Assembly (NCBI GenBank): GCA_002725175.2
Contig: PBQX02000038.1
Span: forward strand, 17,996 to 81,995
Source: CACKLF01 sp002725175
GTDB lineage: Bacteria > Pseudomonadota > Alphaproteobacteria > Rhodobacterales > Rhodobacteraceae
Direction of reading: 5' to 3'
Length of the DNA: 64,000 nt
Shown here: piece after piece, positions 8,354 through 17,698 of the stretch
Numbering within the stretch: the first letter of the stretch is position 1
Layout of the letters: each line of letters opens with the position of its first letter
Made by a program: the position numbers and the translations under genes
Notes under the pieces: model-generated
Told to the model about the DNA's origin: nothing
The model's database searches: none
Seen by the model: only the letters and a program-made list of their open reading frames with translations

Positions 8354-8947
8354 TTAAATTTTTTGACAAAAAATGTGCATGATTTCGATTGGCTTTTTCT
8401 CAAAACTTAAACTTTCTCTTATGGATATATCTTTTATGCTGAACCCAATTTTTTCGAGTTCTTGGCTTAACTCTTGTTTTTCGCGAGGCACATAGAGACG
8501 TCCTAAATTGTCACGATAGGAATTTTTTCCCTTATGTATGCCTAAATAAAATATTCCTTTTTCTTTGAGAATTTCATAAATAACTGCATAAGCTTTTTTT
8601 TGATCTTCCTTCATGAGGTGCTGTAGCGAAAATGAAGCCCAGGCTCCATCGAACTCATTTTTCATCTTAAGGCTCAAAATACTACCTGCAACGGTTTTCA
8701 ATTTTGGGAAAGTTTCTAATCTTTTGATCATTTTTGAAGAGGGATCTAAAGCCATTACAGAACCTATTTTTTCAGAGAACCAAATGGAGCTATGACCTGC
8801 CCCACAACCTATGTCGATTATCGAATTTGCTTCATGAATAAGGCTAAGCAACTTACTTTCCAACTTGAAAGACGAATTACTTTTCGACCAGTCACTATAT
8901 TTGGCAACATTTTTATCATAGAAGTTTATTGTCTTTTTGTCGTACAT
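8354..8947 (-). CDS. Class I SAM-dependent methyltransferase
   Basis: A 197-residue Rossmann methyltransferase. Motif I is IIDIGCGAGHSSIWF, followed by the acidic LDPSSKMIKRLE loop and the later FDGAWASFSLQHL block. The N-terminal NFYDKNVAKYSDWSKS is typical of small-molecule methyltransferases of the trans-aconitate/UbiE-like group. The ribosome binding site is GGAAGAAA, just before the ATG. It converges on the MDR gene with an 18-bp gap. The substrate cannot be predicted. Confidence 0.78.
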   Translation of the reverse strand: MYDKKTINFYDKNVAKYSDWSKSNSSFKLESKLLSLIHEANSIIDIGCGAGHSSIWFSEKIGSVMALDPSSKMIKRLETFPKLKTVAGSILSLKMKNEFDGAWASFSLQHLMKEDQKKAYAVIYEILKEKGIFYLGIHKGKNSYRDNLGRLYVPREKQELSQELEKIGFSIKDISIRESLSFEKKPIEIMHIFCQKI

Positions 8948-9061
8948 TTTTCTTCCAATGTTGTTGCTTTATCTTTTGACCCTTTTGTTTTATTTTATTT
9001 TTCGAGGATAGCATACAGAATATATTATTAGGTAGCATTATCTGAAAATGGGGGAAGAAAT

Positions 9062-9937
9062 TTGGAATTATTTCAATTGCTATTAAGCGGATTGGCTAGT
9101 GGATGTGTTTATGGGTTAATAGCATTAGGATTTGTACTAATTTATAAGGCAACAGAAGCGATTAATTTTGCCCAAGGCGATATGATGATGTTTGGGGCTT
9201 TCATCACTATTTGGCTGACGAATTCTGGATACAATAATTTACCATTCTTGTTTTCAGTTCCACTAATGATATTAATTATGGGAGCATTCGGGTTTTTGAT
9301 TGAAAGAATTTTTCTTAGGCAGGTTATTGGCCAGTCTCAAATAGCTATAGCAATTTTAACAATTGCTCTCGGGTTTGTCTTAAGGTTTCTTGCAGGTGCT
9401 ATTTGGGGCCATGAGCCTCATTTCTTGGAAAGTCCTATGGTTGGTAAAAATATTTACCTGAATGGCGCTGTTTTGGGGTTGGCTGAAATTTTTGTAATTC
9501 TTGTAACGATCTTACTAACCGGCCTTCTATATTTTTTCTTTGCGAAAACGAAATTGGGCATCGCTATGGTTGCCGCGTCCCAAAATCAGTTAGCTGCTTT
9601 TTATGTTGGCATACCGGTTAAGAGAGTACAGTCTTTGACTTGGGTTATAGCGGGAATATTAGCCGGTATAGCCGGCATGTTATTTTCAGCAAAAGGTTCT
9701 GTCGATCCAATAACAGGTCTTCTCGGGATCAAGGCATTTGCTGCAGCTGTAATAGGTGGCTTTGGATCTTTGCCTGGTGCTCTGATCGGAGGTCTAATAA
9801 TTGGCCTTATCGAACCTTTTTCAGGAAGATATCTCCCATCAGGTTTTAGTCATCTAGTGCCATACATAGTTTTAGTTTTGGTACTAATCTTAAGACCTCA
9901 CGGATTATTTAGCCAGATATCTCATAAGAAGGTTTAA
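9062..9937 (+). CDS. livH: LIV-type ABC transporter permease LivH
   Basis: A hydrophobic 291-residue inner-membrane permease with the LivH opening LLLSGLASGCVYGLIALGFVLIYKATEAINFAQGD (given here only to place residues 7-41) and the C-terminal GFGSLPGALIGGLIIGLIE block that contacts the ATPases. I use the TTG at 9062 because it follows GGGGAAGAAAT at correct spacing and gives the standard family N-terminus; the ATG at 9048 is out of frame. First gene of a six-gene operon (livH-livM-livG-livF-acyl-CoA synthetase-livK). Confidence 0.9.
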   Translation: MELFQLLLSGLASGCVYGLIALGFVLIYKATEAINFAQGDMMMFGAFITIWLTNSGYNNLPFLFSVPLMILIMGAFGFLIERIFLRQVIGQSQIAIAILTIALGFVLRFLAGAIWGHEPHFLESPMVGKNIYLNGAVLGLAEIFVILVTILLTGLLYFFFAKTKLGIAMVAASQNQLAAFYVGIPVKRVQSLTWVIAGILAGIAGMLFSAKGSVDPITGLLGIKAFAAAVIGGFGSLPGALIGGLIIGLIEPFSGRYLPSGFSHLVPYIVLVLVLILRPHGLFSQISHKKV

Positions 9938-9938
9938 G

Positions 9939-11039
9939 ATGAGAGTTGTATTTAAGACATCGTACGATAATGACATTAATTTGTTCAAAGATAAAATTCA
10001 TTTCTTGCAATATGTTTTTCTTTTAGTTTTTGCCTTAGCTTTACCTTTTATTGTTAATGACTATTACCTGGGAGAGGTTGCGCTTGTATTAATATGGGCT
10101 ATAGCAGGAATGGGCCTAATGGTGCTAGTCGGACATAGTGGTCAAGTAAGCTTGGGCCATGCTGCCTTTATGGCGATTGGAGCCTATTCAGTTGTCATTT
10201 TGCAGAGTCGGTTTGGATTACCGTTTATAGTGTCTTTACCTCTGGCAGGGTTACTTTCGTCATTTCTGGGTATTTTGATAGCGGTACCAACAGCAAAATT
10301 ACATGGAATATACTTGGCAATTTTGACACTTGCGGTTTCGATTTTGGTAGAAGATATAATAGTTTTGGCTGATCCATTAACTGGAGGTGTAAATGGTATA
10401 TTTGCTCCTGACATAGAAATTTTTTCGATTAACTTTAATAGATACGGGAACATAGATGGCCTATATTGGCTAATCCTATTCATTACAGTAGTTTTTATCA
10501 TAGGGTACAAGAATATTCTTAGATCACCTTTGGGGCGAGCCTTCTCGGCAGTTAGAGATAGTGAGGTGTCTGCCCTTGCCATGGGAATTAATATTGCAAG
10601 AACCAGAACATTAGCTTTTGCAATTTCATGTTTTATTACTGGTATTGCCGGGGCACTATTTGGTCATTTTGTTACGGTATTTAATTACGAGACATTTAAT
10701 GTGGTATTATCAATAAATTTATTATTAATGATAGTCATTGGAGGGTTGGGGTCTATACATGGCGCGTTTTTTGGAGCTATGGTCATAGGTTTTCTTCCAA
10801 TTATTATTTCATTTTTTAGAGATCATTTCTTAAATGATATAGGAATAAATTTGATGAATTTTCCAGGCATCGAAACAGGAATTTTTAGTTTGATTTTAAT
10901 TCTTTTCATTTTGTTTGAGCCGTTTGGAATATATGGGCGTTGGCTAAAAATCCGAACCTATTTTCAACTTTTTCCACTTTATAGAAAAGATATGTTTAAG
11001 AGGCAAAAGAGTTATCTAAAGACCGAAAGGGTGAGATGA
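9939..11039 (+). CDS. livM: LIV-type ABC transporter permease LivM
   Basis: A 366-residue membrane protein with about nine hydrophobic segments. Family blocks are GMGLMVLVGHSGQVSLGHAA near residue 50 and the cytoplasmic coupling loop SPLGRAFSAVRDSEVSALAMG followed by GGLGSIHGAFFGA. It forms the permease heterodimer with LivH. The ATG lies one base after the livH stop and the 3' end overlaps livG by 4 bp. The C-terminal 30 residues are basic and polar, an extension beyond the last membrane segment. Confidence 0.9.
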   Translation: MRVVFKTSYDNDINLFKDKIHFLQYVFLLVFALALPFIVNDYYLGEVALVLIWAIAGMGLMVLVGHSGQVSLGHAAFMAIGAYSVVILQSRFGLPFIVSLPLAGLLSSFLGILIAVPTAKLHGIYLAILTLAVSILVEDIIVLADPLTGGVNGIFAPDIEIFSINFNRYGNIDGLYWLILFITVVFIIGYKNILRSPLGRAFSAVRDSEVSALAMGINIARTRTLAFAISCFITGIAGALFGHFVTVFNYETFNVVLSINLLLMIVIGGLGSIHGAFFGAMVIGFLPIIISFFRDHFLNDIGINLMNFPGIETGIFSLILILFILFEPFGIYGRWLKIRTYFQLFPLYRKDMFKRQKSYLKTERVR

Positions 11040-11794
11040 GTTTTTTAAGTTTAGAAAATGTTACAATCAGTTTTGGCGGCATTAGGGCGGTCAAGAATGT
11101 TTCATTAGATATCAAAGAAGGTGAAATCTTCGCCTTGGTTGGTCCAAATGGTGCTGGAAAGTCAACAATCTTTAATTTGATCTCCAGGCTTTATAAACAA
11201 AATGAAGGTAACATTTTTTTTGATGGAAAATCATTAAACCAGCTAAAGCCATTTGATATGCCTGGCATTGGCATTGCGAGAACCTTTCAAAACATCGAGC
11301 TTTTTGGAAATGCTACTGTCTTACAAAACCTCCTAGTAGGAACTAATGTTAGAAAATCTAGTAATTTCCTTTCAGAAATACTTTTCACTCGGTCTGTACG
11401 TAAAGAAGAAGTAACGAGCAGAGTTATGGTTGAAGAGGTCATGGACTTTTTAGACCTTCAACAATATCGGGAAAAATACATAATGGGTCTATCCTATGGG
11501 ACTAGAAAAATTGTCGAGTTAGGTAGGGCTTTGGCTCTAAAGCCCAAGGTTTTACTTTTAGATGAACCTGCGTCAGGTCTATCAGCCGAGGAGACAGAAG
11601 ATCTAGCCTTTTGGATTGAAGATATTAAAAAGATAATGGGGATTACTGTTTTAATGGTCGAGCATAATCTAAATTTGGTAAATAAGGTTGCAGATAGAGT
11701 TGCAGCACTTGTAGATGGTGAAATAATTAGCGTTGGAAACCCAAAATCCGTGCAGAGTGATCCAAAAGTTATTGAAGCGTACATTGGGGTCTGA
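11036..11794 (+). CDS. livG: LIV-type ABC transporter ATPase LivG
   Basis: A 252-residue ABC ATPase. Walker A is GPNGAGKST at about residues 38-46, the signature is the LivG-typical LSYGTRKIVELGRAL, Walker B is VLLLDEPASGL and the switch histidine is in MVEHNLNLV. The AGxARTFQN-type Q-loop (GIARTFQNIELF) is diagnostic of LivG. The start overlaps the livM stop as ATGA. Together with LivF it energises uptake through LivHM. Confidence 0.92.
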   Translation: MSFLSLENVTISFGGIRAVKNVSLDIKEGEIFALVGPNGAGKSTIFNLISRLYKQNEGNIFFDGKSLNQLKPFDMPGIGIARTFQNIELFGNATVLQNLLVGTNVRKSSNFLSEILFTRSVRKEEVTSRVMVEEVMDFLDLQQYREKYIMGLSYGTRKIVELGRALALKPKVLLLDEPASGLSAEETEDLAFWIEDIKKIMGITVLMVEHNLNLVNKVADRVAALVDGEIISVGNPKSVQSDPKVIEAYIGV

Positions 11795-11797
11795 ATT

Positions 11798-12577
11798 ATG
11801 ATCTCAAAGGAAGTAATACTTAGTGTGGAAAATATTGAGAGTTATTATGGCCCTATTATGGCTCTAAAAGGTGTATCCTTACAGGTTCGAAAAGGTTCTA
11901 TAGTTTCTGTTTTAGGTGCCAATGGTGCTGGTAAGACGACTTTAATGAAAAACATTTCAGGGGTAATGGATCCTGAAAAAGGTAGAATTTTTCTTGAAAA
12001 TGAGTCAGTTGAAGGTACAGAAGCAGACATTTTGGTTCGGAAAGGGGTGGCGCATGTTCCTGAAGGCCGTGAAGTATTTCCAATGCTGACTGTTGAGCAA
12101 AATTTATTGATGGGTGCTTATACTAGAAGCGATAAAAAAGAAATAAGATATGATATGGAGCTTTTCTGCTCTTATTTCCCCATTCTAAAAACTCGTTTTG
12201 AACAAATGGCTCTGACGTTATCAGGTGGGGAGCAGCAAATGCTAGCAATAGCTCGAGGCCTAATGTCAAAGCCTAAAATATTGCTTTTAGACGAGCCAAG
12301 TTTAGGGTTAAGCCCTAAGCTGGTTAAGGAAATTTTTGGTATTTTGAATAGGTTGAACAAGGATCAAGGTGTTACAATTCTCTTGGTAGAACAGAATGCA
12401 AAAGCGGCATTAGATATAGCAGATTTTGGCTATGTAATGGAATTAGGTCGAATAGTTTTAGATGGGAAAAGTTCTGAACTGAGTGAAGCGAAAGACATTC
12501 AGGAATTTTATTTGGGAGCCAATCAGGAAAGCCAACTTGGTCAAAAAAGGTGGAAAAACCGAAAGACTTGGAGATGA
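11798..12577 (+). CDS. livF: LIV-type ABC transporter ATPase LivF
   Basis: A 259-residue ABC ATPase with Walker A GANGAGKTT, the LivF-specific HVPEGREVFPMLTVEQNL segment, signature LSGGEQQMLAIARGL, Walker B ILLLDEPSLGL and the LVEQNAKAAL switch. It starts 3 bp after livG. Its stop shares an ATGA with the preferred start of the acyl-CoA synthetase. The final 12 residues (RWKNRKTWR end) are an unusual basic tail. Confidence 0.92.
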   Translation: MISKEVILSVENIESYYGPIMALKGVSLQVRKGSIVSVLGANGAGKTTLMKNISGVMDPEKGRIFLENESVEGTEADILVRKGVAHVPEGREVFPMLTVEQNLLMGAYTRSDKKEIRYDMELFCSYFPILKTRFEQMALTLSGGEQQMLAIARGLMSKPKILLLDEPSLGLSPKLVKEIFGILNRLNKDQGVTILLVEQNAKAALDIADFGYVMELGRIVLDGKSSELSEAKDIQEFYLGANQESQLGQKRWKNRKTWR

Positions 12578-14469
12578 AGAAAAAAGGCATGGTGTTACAA
12601 GATAATTCTACTGAAGTGGTTGATGGTATTGAAATAAATAAAAACCTCTCTCAAGGACCATTTCTTGTAGATGGATGTGACACACTCCCAAAACTTTTCT
12701 TAAAAAGGTGTTTGGAGCTGCAAGAAAAGGTGGCTCATCGAGAAAAGGACTTAGGAATCTGGAAATCGTTTTCTTGGAGTGACTATTATCAACATGTAAA
12801 GCTTATAGGTTTGGGTTTACACTCCTTAGGTTTGAAAAGAAATGATACCATTTCTATAATTTCTGAGGGAAGAAAAGAATGGATATATACGGATATTGCT
12901 ACTCAATGTATGGGTGCTGTATGTTCTGGTGTTTATACAACTGATTCTGCCCAGCAACTTTCTTATCAACTATCTAATTCAGATAGCATATTTTTATTTC
13001 TAGATACCGATGAGCAGTTAGATAAATTTTTAAGCATAATTCCTGAAGTCCCAAAATTAGTAAAAGCAATTGTTTATGATAGGAAAAATCTAGTTAGTTT
13101 TAATCATGACAAAGTCATCTTCATGGACGAGCTTTATGATATTGGAAGGGAATTTTTGAGTAAAAATCCTGACTTTTTCGAAAATGAAATAGAAAAATCT
13201 AAACCGGAAGATGTGGCTATTATCGTTTATACCTCTGGAACAACCGGTGCCCCAAAAGGTGCAATGATAACTCAGGAGAATTTGTTGTATGCGGGGTCAA
13301 CACAGAAGCATTTGATCCGTTTTTTCCCATCTGATGAATTGTTTTGCTTTCTACCTCTTTGTCACATTTATGAAAGAACAACATCCGGTCTTAACCCTAT
13401 TATGAATAAAACAACAGTTAATTTTGCGGAAAGCATTGAAACAGTTTTTGAAAATCTTCAGGAAGTTAGTCCAATGTATTTTGCTGGTGTACCGAGAATA
13501 TATGAAAAAATTCATAGCAATTTTACCTTGGCTTTATCTGAGGCTACTAATCTATCAAAATGGATTTATGCCTTTGCTATATGGGTAGGTTTAAAGAAAG
13601 TAGAGTTTGATTTAGAGCAGAGTTCCGGTTCATTAGGTGTCAATTTACTAAATAAAATCTGTGATTTTCTAGTATTTAGAAATTTGAGACGTATGCTAGG
13701 TTTTGATAGAATAACGAAGGCAGTAACGGGTGCAGCCCCAATTTCACCAGATTTGATTAAGTGGTATTTAGCTATTGGCGTGCCTATTGTTGAGGGTTAC
13801 GGCATGACTGAAACGGCTGCTGCAATGACCGTAAATATTCCTGAAAATAACAAAGTGGGAACTGTAGGAAGGTTATACCCTGGGTCTCATGTAAGGATAG
13901 CAGATGACGGAGAAATACAGTTTAATTCACCAAGTGTTTTTAAAGGATACTATAAGAACAAAGATTTAACAGCTGAAGTATTTACGGATGACGGATGGTT
14001 TAAAACTGGAGATCAGGGTAGCTTTGAAAATGATTTTTTAAAAATTACAGGTAGAATCAAAGATATTATTATAACAGACGGGGGAAAAAATATTGCCCCT
14101 GCAGAAATAGAGAATGCATTAAAATTTTCAAAGTTTATCGCAGATGTTATGGTTATAGGTGATGCAAAAAAGTATTTGACCGCCCTTATTTTGATTGATC
14201 AAGAAAATGTGGAACGACATGCTCAAGAAAACAGGATCCAATACTCAGATTTTAATTCATTGTGCAAATCAGATAAAATAAAAAAACTAATTGATAATGA
14301 GGTTCAAAAAGTTAATGATAAAGTTGCAAGAGTTGAGCAAATTAAAAAATTTAGGCTTATAGATGTGCTTCTTACAGCTGACGATGATGAAATGACAGCA
14401 ACAATGAAACTGAAGCGCGCAGTTGTTGAAAAAAACTATAAGTCTTTAATTAATTCCATGTACAAATAA
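12574..14469 (+). CDS. Long-chain acyl-CoA synthetase (AMP-binding)
   Basis: An ANL-superfamily adenylate-forming enzyme of about 631 residues. The P-loop is IVYTSGTTGAPKGAM, the adenine-binding motif is GYGMTETAAAM, and the hinge region is TGDQGSFENDFLKITGRIKD followed by GGKNIAPAEIENAL. It activates a carboxylic acid as an acyl-AMP and transfers it to CoA; the size and motifs resemble FadD15-type long-chain synthetases. I choose the ATG at 12574, which overlaps the livF stop as ATGA; a GTG at 12550 and an ATG at 12589 are in frame. It lies inside the LIV transporter operon, which suggests it activates the imported compound. Confidence 0.85.
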   Translation: MKKKGMVLQDNSTEVVDGIEINKNLSQGPFLVDGCDTLPKLFLKRCLELQEKVAHREKDLGIWKSFSWSDYYQHVKLIGLGLHSLGLKRNDTISIISEGRKEWIYTDIATQCMGAVCSGVYTTDSAQQLSYQLSNSDSIFLFLDTDEQLDKFLSIIPEVPKLVKAIVYDRKNLVSFNHDKVIFMDELYDIGREFLSKNPDFFENEIEKSKPEDVAIIVYTSGTTGAPKGAMITQENLLYAGSTQKHLIRFFPSDELFCFLPLCHIYERTTSGLNPIMNKTTVNFAESIETVFENLQEVSPMYFAGVPRIYEKIHSNFTLALSEATNLSKWIYAFAIWVGLKKVEFDLEQSSGSLGVNLLNKICDFLVFRNLRRMLGFDRITKAVTGAAPISPDLIKWYLAIGVPIVEGYGMTETAAAMTVNIPENNKVGTVGRLYPGSHVRIADDGEIQFNSPSVFKGYYKNKDLTAEVFTDDGWFKTGDQGSFENDFLKITGRIKDIIITDGGKNIAPAEIENALKFSKFIADVMVIGDAKKYLTALILIDQENVERHAQENRIQYSDFNSLCKSDKIKKLIDNEVQKVNDKVARVEQIKKFRLIDVLLTADDDEMTATMKLKRAVVEKNYKSLINSMYK

Positions 14470-14491
14470 TATTCATCAAAGGGAGAAAAAA

Positions 14492-15649
14492 ATGAAAATA
14501 CTAAAGGGAATAATATCGGGATTGATCACCAGCCTAGGGCTTAGCAGTATGGTGTATGCAGGCCAGGGTGTATCTGATACCGAAATCGTTATTGGTTCTA
14601 ATCAGGATATGTCAGGGCCATTTGCTGCATTTGGAGCGCCTGCTATGGCGGCATCGAAACAGTACTTTGATAAAGTTAATGCTGCTGGTGGAGTCCATGG
14701 TAGAACTATTAAGCTTGTTGTGGAAGATATGTCCTATCAGATGCCAAAAGCTCAGCAAAATCTTAATAAATTAGTTAATTCGGACAAGATTTTCGTTATG
14801 TATCAACAGATGGGTACTCCGTTTAATCTAGCATCTTTTGAGCTTTTGGAAAGCAAGCAGATAGCTAATGTAGCCCCATTATCTGGGTCAGCTAGAATGG
14901 CAACCCCTTATAATGATTACAGATATGCTTCGACATCGGACTATGCTTCTGAAATCATGGCAGGAGTAGAGTACATTAATAAGGAAACAGGGGCAGCTGT
15001 TGTCTGTGCTATGTATTTACCAACTGATTTTGGAATGGATATTATGACCGGTGCAAAGGATGGGGCCGCTGCAGTTGGGATTAAATATGCTTCTGAAACC
15101 ACACACAAGCCCGATGAAGAAGATTTTGTTGGGGCACTTTCTAAGCTGAAGGGCGAAGGATGCGAAATAATCGCTTTGGCATTNGGNCTTAGACAGCAAA
15201 TTACCGTGTTGGCAACTGCTAAAAAGCTTGGATGGATGGAAGCAAAGTTTTTAGGAGCTTCTGCATCGATGCATACAGCTGTAGCAAAAGTTCCTGGTGG
15301 ACTTACGGAAGGTTATTACGTATCAGCCGGATGGTCCGATTTGGTTTATCGAATGGAAAATCCAAAGGTAGCTGCCTGGGTCGCGGAGTATCAGGGTGAG
15401 TTTGGTGAGTTTCCAGGAACGGGCGCTCTTTTGGGACGCTCTGCTGCTGAGCAGTTGGTAATGGCTTTAGAAGCAGCGGGTAGGAACTTAACACCTGAAA
15501 GTTTTCAGAAAGCCATGGAATCTTTAGATTATTATGATGAACTGATTGGAAACCAAATTACTTTTGGGCCAAATGACCATGTTGGTTCCAAGGATATAAT
15601 TATTTCCCAAATTATTGAGGGTAATTGGAAAGAATTGTTGCGTAAATAA
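14492..15649 (+). CDS. LIV-type ABC transporter periplasmic substrate-binding protein
   Basis: A 385-residue type I periplasmic binding protein. The signal peptide ends near SSMVYA (about residue 23), and the mature protein opens with VSDTEIVIGSNQDMSGPFAAFG. A GGVHGRTIKLVVEDMSYQMPKAQQNLNKL segment (placed at residues 66-94) is typical of the HAAT/LivK family. It follows the synthetase by 22 bp with an AGGGAGA ribosome binding site. The ligand is not necessarily a branched-chain amino acid: the acyl-CoA synthetase in the operon points to a carboxylic acid. A GC-rich hairpin follows the stop. Confidence 0.88.
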   Translation: MKILKGIISGLITSLGLSSMVYAGQGVSDTEIVIGSNQDMSGPFAAFGAPAMAASKQYFDKVNAAGGVHGRTIKLVVEDMSYQMPKAQQNLNKLVNSDKIFVMYQQMGTPFNLASFELLESKQIANVAPLSGSARMATPYNDYRYASTSDYASEIMAGVEYINKETGAAVVCAMYLPTDFGMDIMTGAKDGAAAVGIKYASETTHKPDEEDFVGALSKLKGEGCEIIALAXXLRQQITVLATAKKLGWMEAKFLGASASMHTAVAKVPGGLTEGYYVSAGWSDLVYRMENPKVAAWVAEYQGEFGEFPGTGALLGRSAAEQLVMALEAAGRNLTPESFQKAMESLDYYDELIGNQITFGPNDHVGSKDIIISQIIEGNWKELLRK

Positions 15650-15657
15650 ATAGTTTT

Positions 15658-15686
15658 AGCAGGGGCCAAAATACTTGGCCCCTGCT
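15658..15686 (+). terminator. GC-rich stem-loop after livK
   Basis: A 12-bp perfect stem: AGCAGGGGCCAA at 15658-15669 pairs with TTGGCCCCTGCT at 15675-15686 around the loop AATAC. It begins 8 bases after the livK stop. Such a GC-rich stem is conspicuous in this AT-rich sequence. No long U tract follows (TTATCT only), so it may be a weak terminator or an mRNA 3'-end stabiliser. Confidence 0.65.
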
Positions 15687-15699
15687 TATCTGAAGTATC

Positions 15700-16428
15700 T
15701 TGCCAAAGCTAAAGTTCTTACCCATTGCTCATCGGGGAGGAAATACAGATTTTCCCGAAAACACCATTGCATCTTTTAAGAAAGCTTTGGAACTCGGCTA
15801 CACTTGTATTGAAACAGATGTTCAAGTTTCATTAGATAAAGTTGTTTATGTTTATCATGATAGAGATTTCAAAAGACTTCTGGATATAGACAAAAAGTTT
15901 TCTGATACTAGATCTGAAGAAATAGATACATATTTGTTAGCCGGTAAGCACAAAATTCCAAGACTTCAGGAAGTCTTTAATCAGTTTCCAGAAACTATCT
16001 TTAACATAGATGCAAAATCTTGGGATGTTGTGAAACCGTTGGCTGATATCATTAAAGAATCAAATGCAATGTCGCGCGTTTATATCGCTTCTTTTAGTGA
16101 TAGAAGGGTCAGATATTTATCCAAAATTTTAGGTGGAAACGTTAAGACCGTTGCTGGAACTTTACAGGTTATTAAATTTATAATTGGTTTTTTAACAGGA
16201 TTCCGGTTTTCATTTTCGGCTGATTTTATTCAAGTCCCTGAGAGAAAATTCGGAATCACGTTAGTATCTTATCGATCAATACAATATGCTAAAAGAATAA
16301 AGATTCCAGTTCATGTGTGGACTATAAATGATCAGCATAAAATGGCCTCACTTATTCAACTTGGAGTTAATGGAATAATGACAGACGAATGTGAAAAACT
16401 AAAATTAGTGTTGGAAAAAAGCATTTAG
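15700..16428 (+). CDS. ugpQ: Glycerophosphodiester phosphodiesterase
   Basis: A 242-residue GDPD-family TIM barrel. Catalytic and metal residues are visible in IAHRGGNTDFPENTIASF (His-Arg), IETDVQVS (Glu-Asp) and VYVYHDRDF (second His). It hydrolyses glycerophosphodiesters to glycerol-3-phosphate and an alcohol. No signal peptide is present, so it is probably cytoplasmic, as UgpQ is. The start is a TTG at 15700, 14 bases after the livK hairpin; no ATG gives the family N-terminus and no strong ribosome binding site precedes it. The gene symbol is tentative. Confidence 0.82.
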   Translation: MPKLKFLPIAHRGGNTDFPENTIASFKKALELGYTCIETDVQVSLDKVVYVYHDRDFKRLLDIDKKFSDTRSEEIDTYLLAGKHKIPRLQEVFNQFPETIFNIDAKSWDVVKPLADIIKESNAMSRVYIASFSDRRVRYLSKILGGNVKTVAGTLQVIKFIIGFLTGFRFSFSADFIQVPERKFGITLVSYRSIQYAKRIKIPVHVWTINDQHKMASLIQLGVNGIMTDECEKLKLVLEKSI

Positions 16429-16508
16429 GAAATTAGAATAATAGTTTAGTAAGAATTCACCTAGAATCTGTACATGGGTTATTAGATAAAGTTTAAAGCG
16501 GAGGTTTT

Positions 16509-17642
16509 GTGTCAGTAATACTCTCAGTTGAAGATATGAGAAAAAAGGCTAAATCTCGTGTTCCTCGTATGTTTTTTGATTATGCTGAAAGTGGTTCGTG
16601 GACTGAAGATACACTCCGTGCGAATATCAATGACTTAATGGATATTAAGTTTAGACAACGTGTGGCAGTTGATATAAGCAAGCGGTCTACGGAAATGGAA
16701 ATGCTAGGGGAAAAATTACCTATACCCGTTGCCTTGGCGCCTACTGGTTTGGCAGGAATGCAAACTGCGGACGGAGAAATTCATGCAGCACGAGCAGCGG
16801 AAAAATTTGGAGTTCCATTCACTTTGTCAACTATGTCAGTATGTTCTATAGAGGAAGTTCAAAGCAAAACTAGGGATCCATTTTGGTTTCAGCTTTATGT
16901 AATGAGAGATAGAGATTTTATTGATAGACTCATCAAGAGAGCAAAGGAAGCAAATTGCTCTGCACTAATGATCACATTAGATTTGCAGGTAATGGGGCAA
17001 AGACATAGAGATATTAAAAACGGGTTGAGTGTCCCGCCAAAAATTAACTTACCTAACATCTTAAATCTGATTACCAAACCTAAATGGTGCTTAGGCATGT
17101 TGGGAACAAAAAATCGAAAGTTTGGCAACATAGTTGGGCATGTTAAAGGTGTGAAAGACATGTCGTCATTGGCAGAGTGGACAGTCAATCAGTTCGATCC
17201 TACGCTATGCTGGGATGATGTTTTAGAATTAAGAAAGAAGTGGTCAGGGAAAATAGTTCTAAAGGGAATTATGGATAAAGAAGATGCCAAAGCAGCGTTA
17301 AATATCGGAGCAGATGCAATTATAGTATCTAACCACGGCGGTCGCCAGCTGGACGGAGCTTCATCTTCTGTTTCTGCACTCCCTAAGATTTTGGATATTG
17401 TGCAAGATAAATGTGAAATTTGGGTTGATGGGGGGATTCGTACAGGTCAAGATATCCTAAGGTTAATTGCACTTGGAGCAAAAGGTACGCTTATTGGAAG
17501 AGCTTTTTTGTATGGCCTAGGTGCTGAGGGAGAAAAGGGTGTGACCAGGGTACTGGAAATACTTCAAAAGGAGTTGGATTTAACTATGGCTCTATGTGGA
17601 GCTACAGATTTATCACAGGTTAATAAAAATATTCTGCTGTAG
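16509..17642 (+). CDS. lldD: FMN-dependent alpha-hydroxy-acid dehydrogenase (L-lactate dehydrogenase-like)
   Basis: A 377-residue FMN enzyme of the LldD/glycolate oxidase/MdlB family. The N-terminal RVPRMFFDYAESGSW, the FMN-site PVALAPTGLAGMQ and the active-site block IIVSNHGGRQLDGA, which holds the catalytic His and Arg, are intact. It oxidises an L-2-hydroxy acid to the 2-oxo acid. The GTG start at 16509 has GGAGG five bases upstream. Lactate is the default assignment, but glycolate or another hydroxy acid cannot be excluded; the ureidoglycine aminohydrolase next door makes a glyoxylate-related substrate worth considering. Confidence 0.83.
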   Translation: MSVILSVEDMRKKAKSRVPRMFFDYAESGSWTEDTLRANINDLMDIKFRQRVAVDISKRSTEMEMLGEKLPIPVALAPTGLAGMQTADGEIHAARAAEKFGVPFTLSTMSVCSIEEVQSKTRDPFWFQLYVMRDRDFIDRLIKRAKEANCSALMITLDLQVMGQRHRDIKNGLSVPPKINLPNILNLITKPKWCLGMLGTKNRKFGNIVGHVKGVKDMSSLAEWTVNQFDPTLCWDDVLELRKKWSGKIVLKGIMDKEDAKAALNIGADAIIVSNHGGRQLDGASSSVSALPKILDIVQDKCEIWVDGGIRTGQDILRLIALGAKGTLIGRAFLYGLGAEGEKGVTRVLEILQKELDLTMALCGATDLSQVNKNILL

Positions 17643-17698
17643 GAAAAAATTTTACATGTGATGTAGTAAAAAAATATAAAAACTTGTAGGATTAACTC

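Noticed and set aside
10184..10582. 132-codon frame antisense to livM (and similar long antisense frames in amidase, ftsK and katG)
   Set aside because: They are shadows of strongly supported genes, with no recognisable protein and no start signals.
17650..17680. TTTTACAT...ATGTAGTAAAA hairpin before the ureidoglycine aminohydrolase gene
   Set aside because: Beyond a 5-bp ACAT core the pairing needs a bulge and mismatches; too weak to call.
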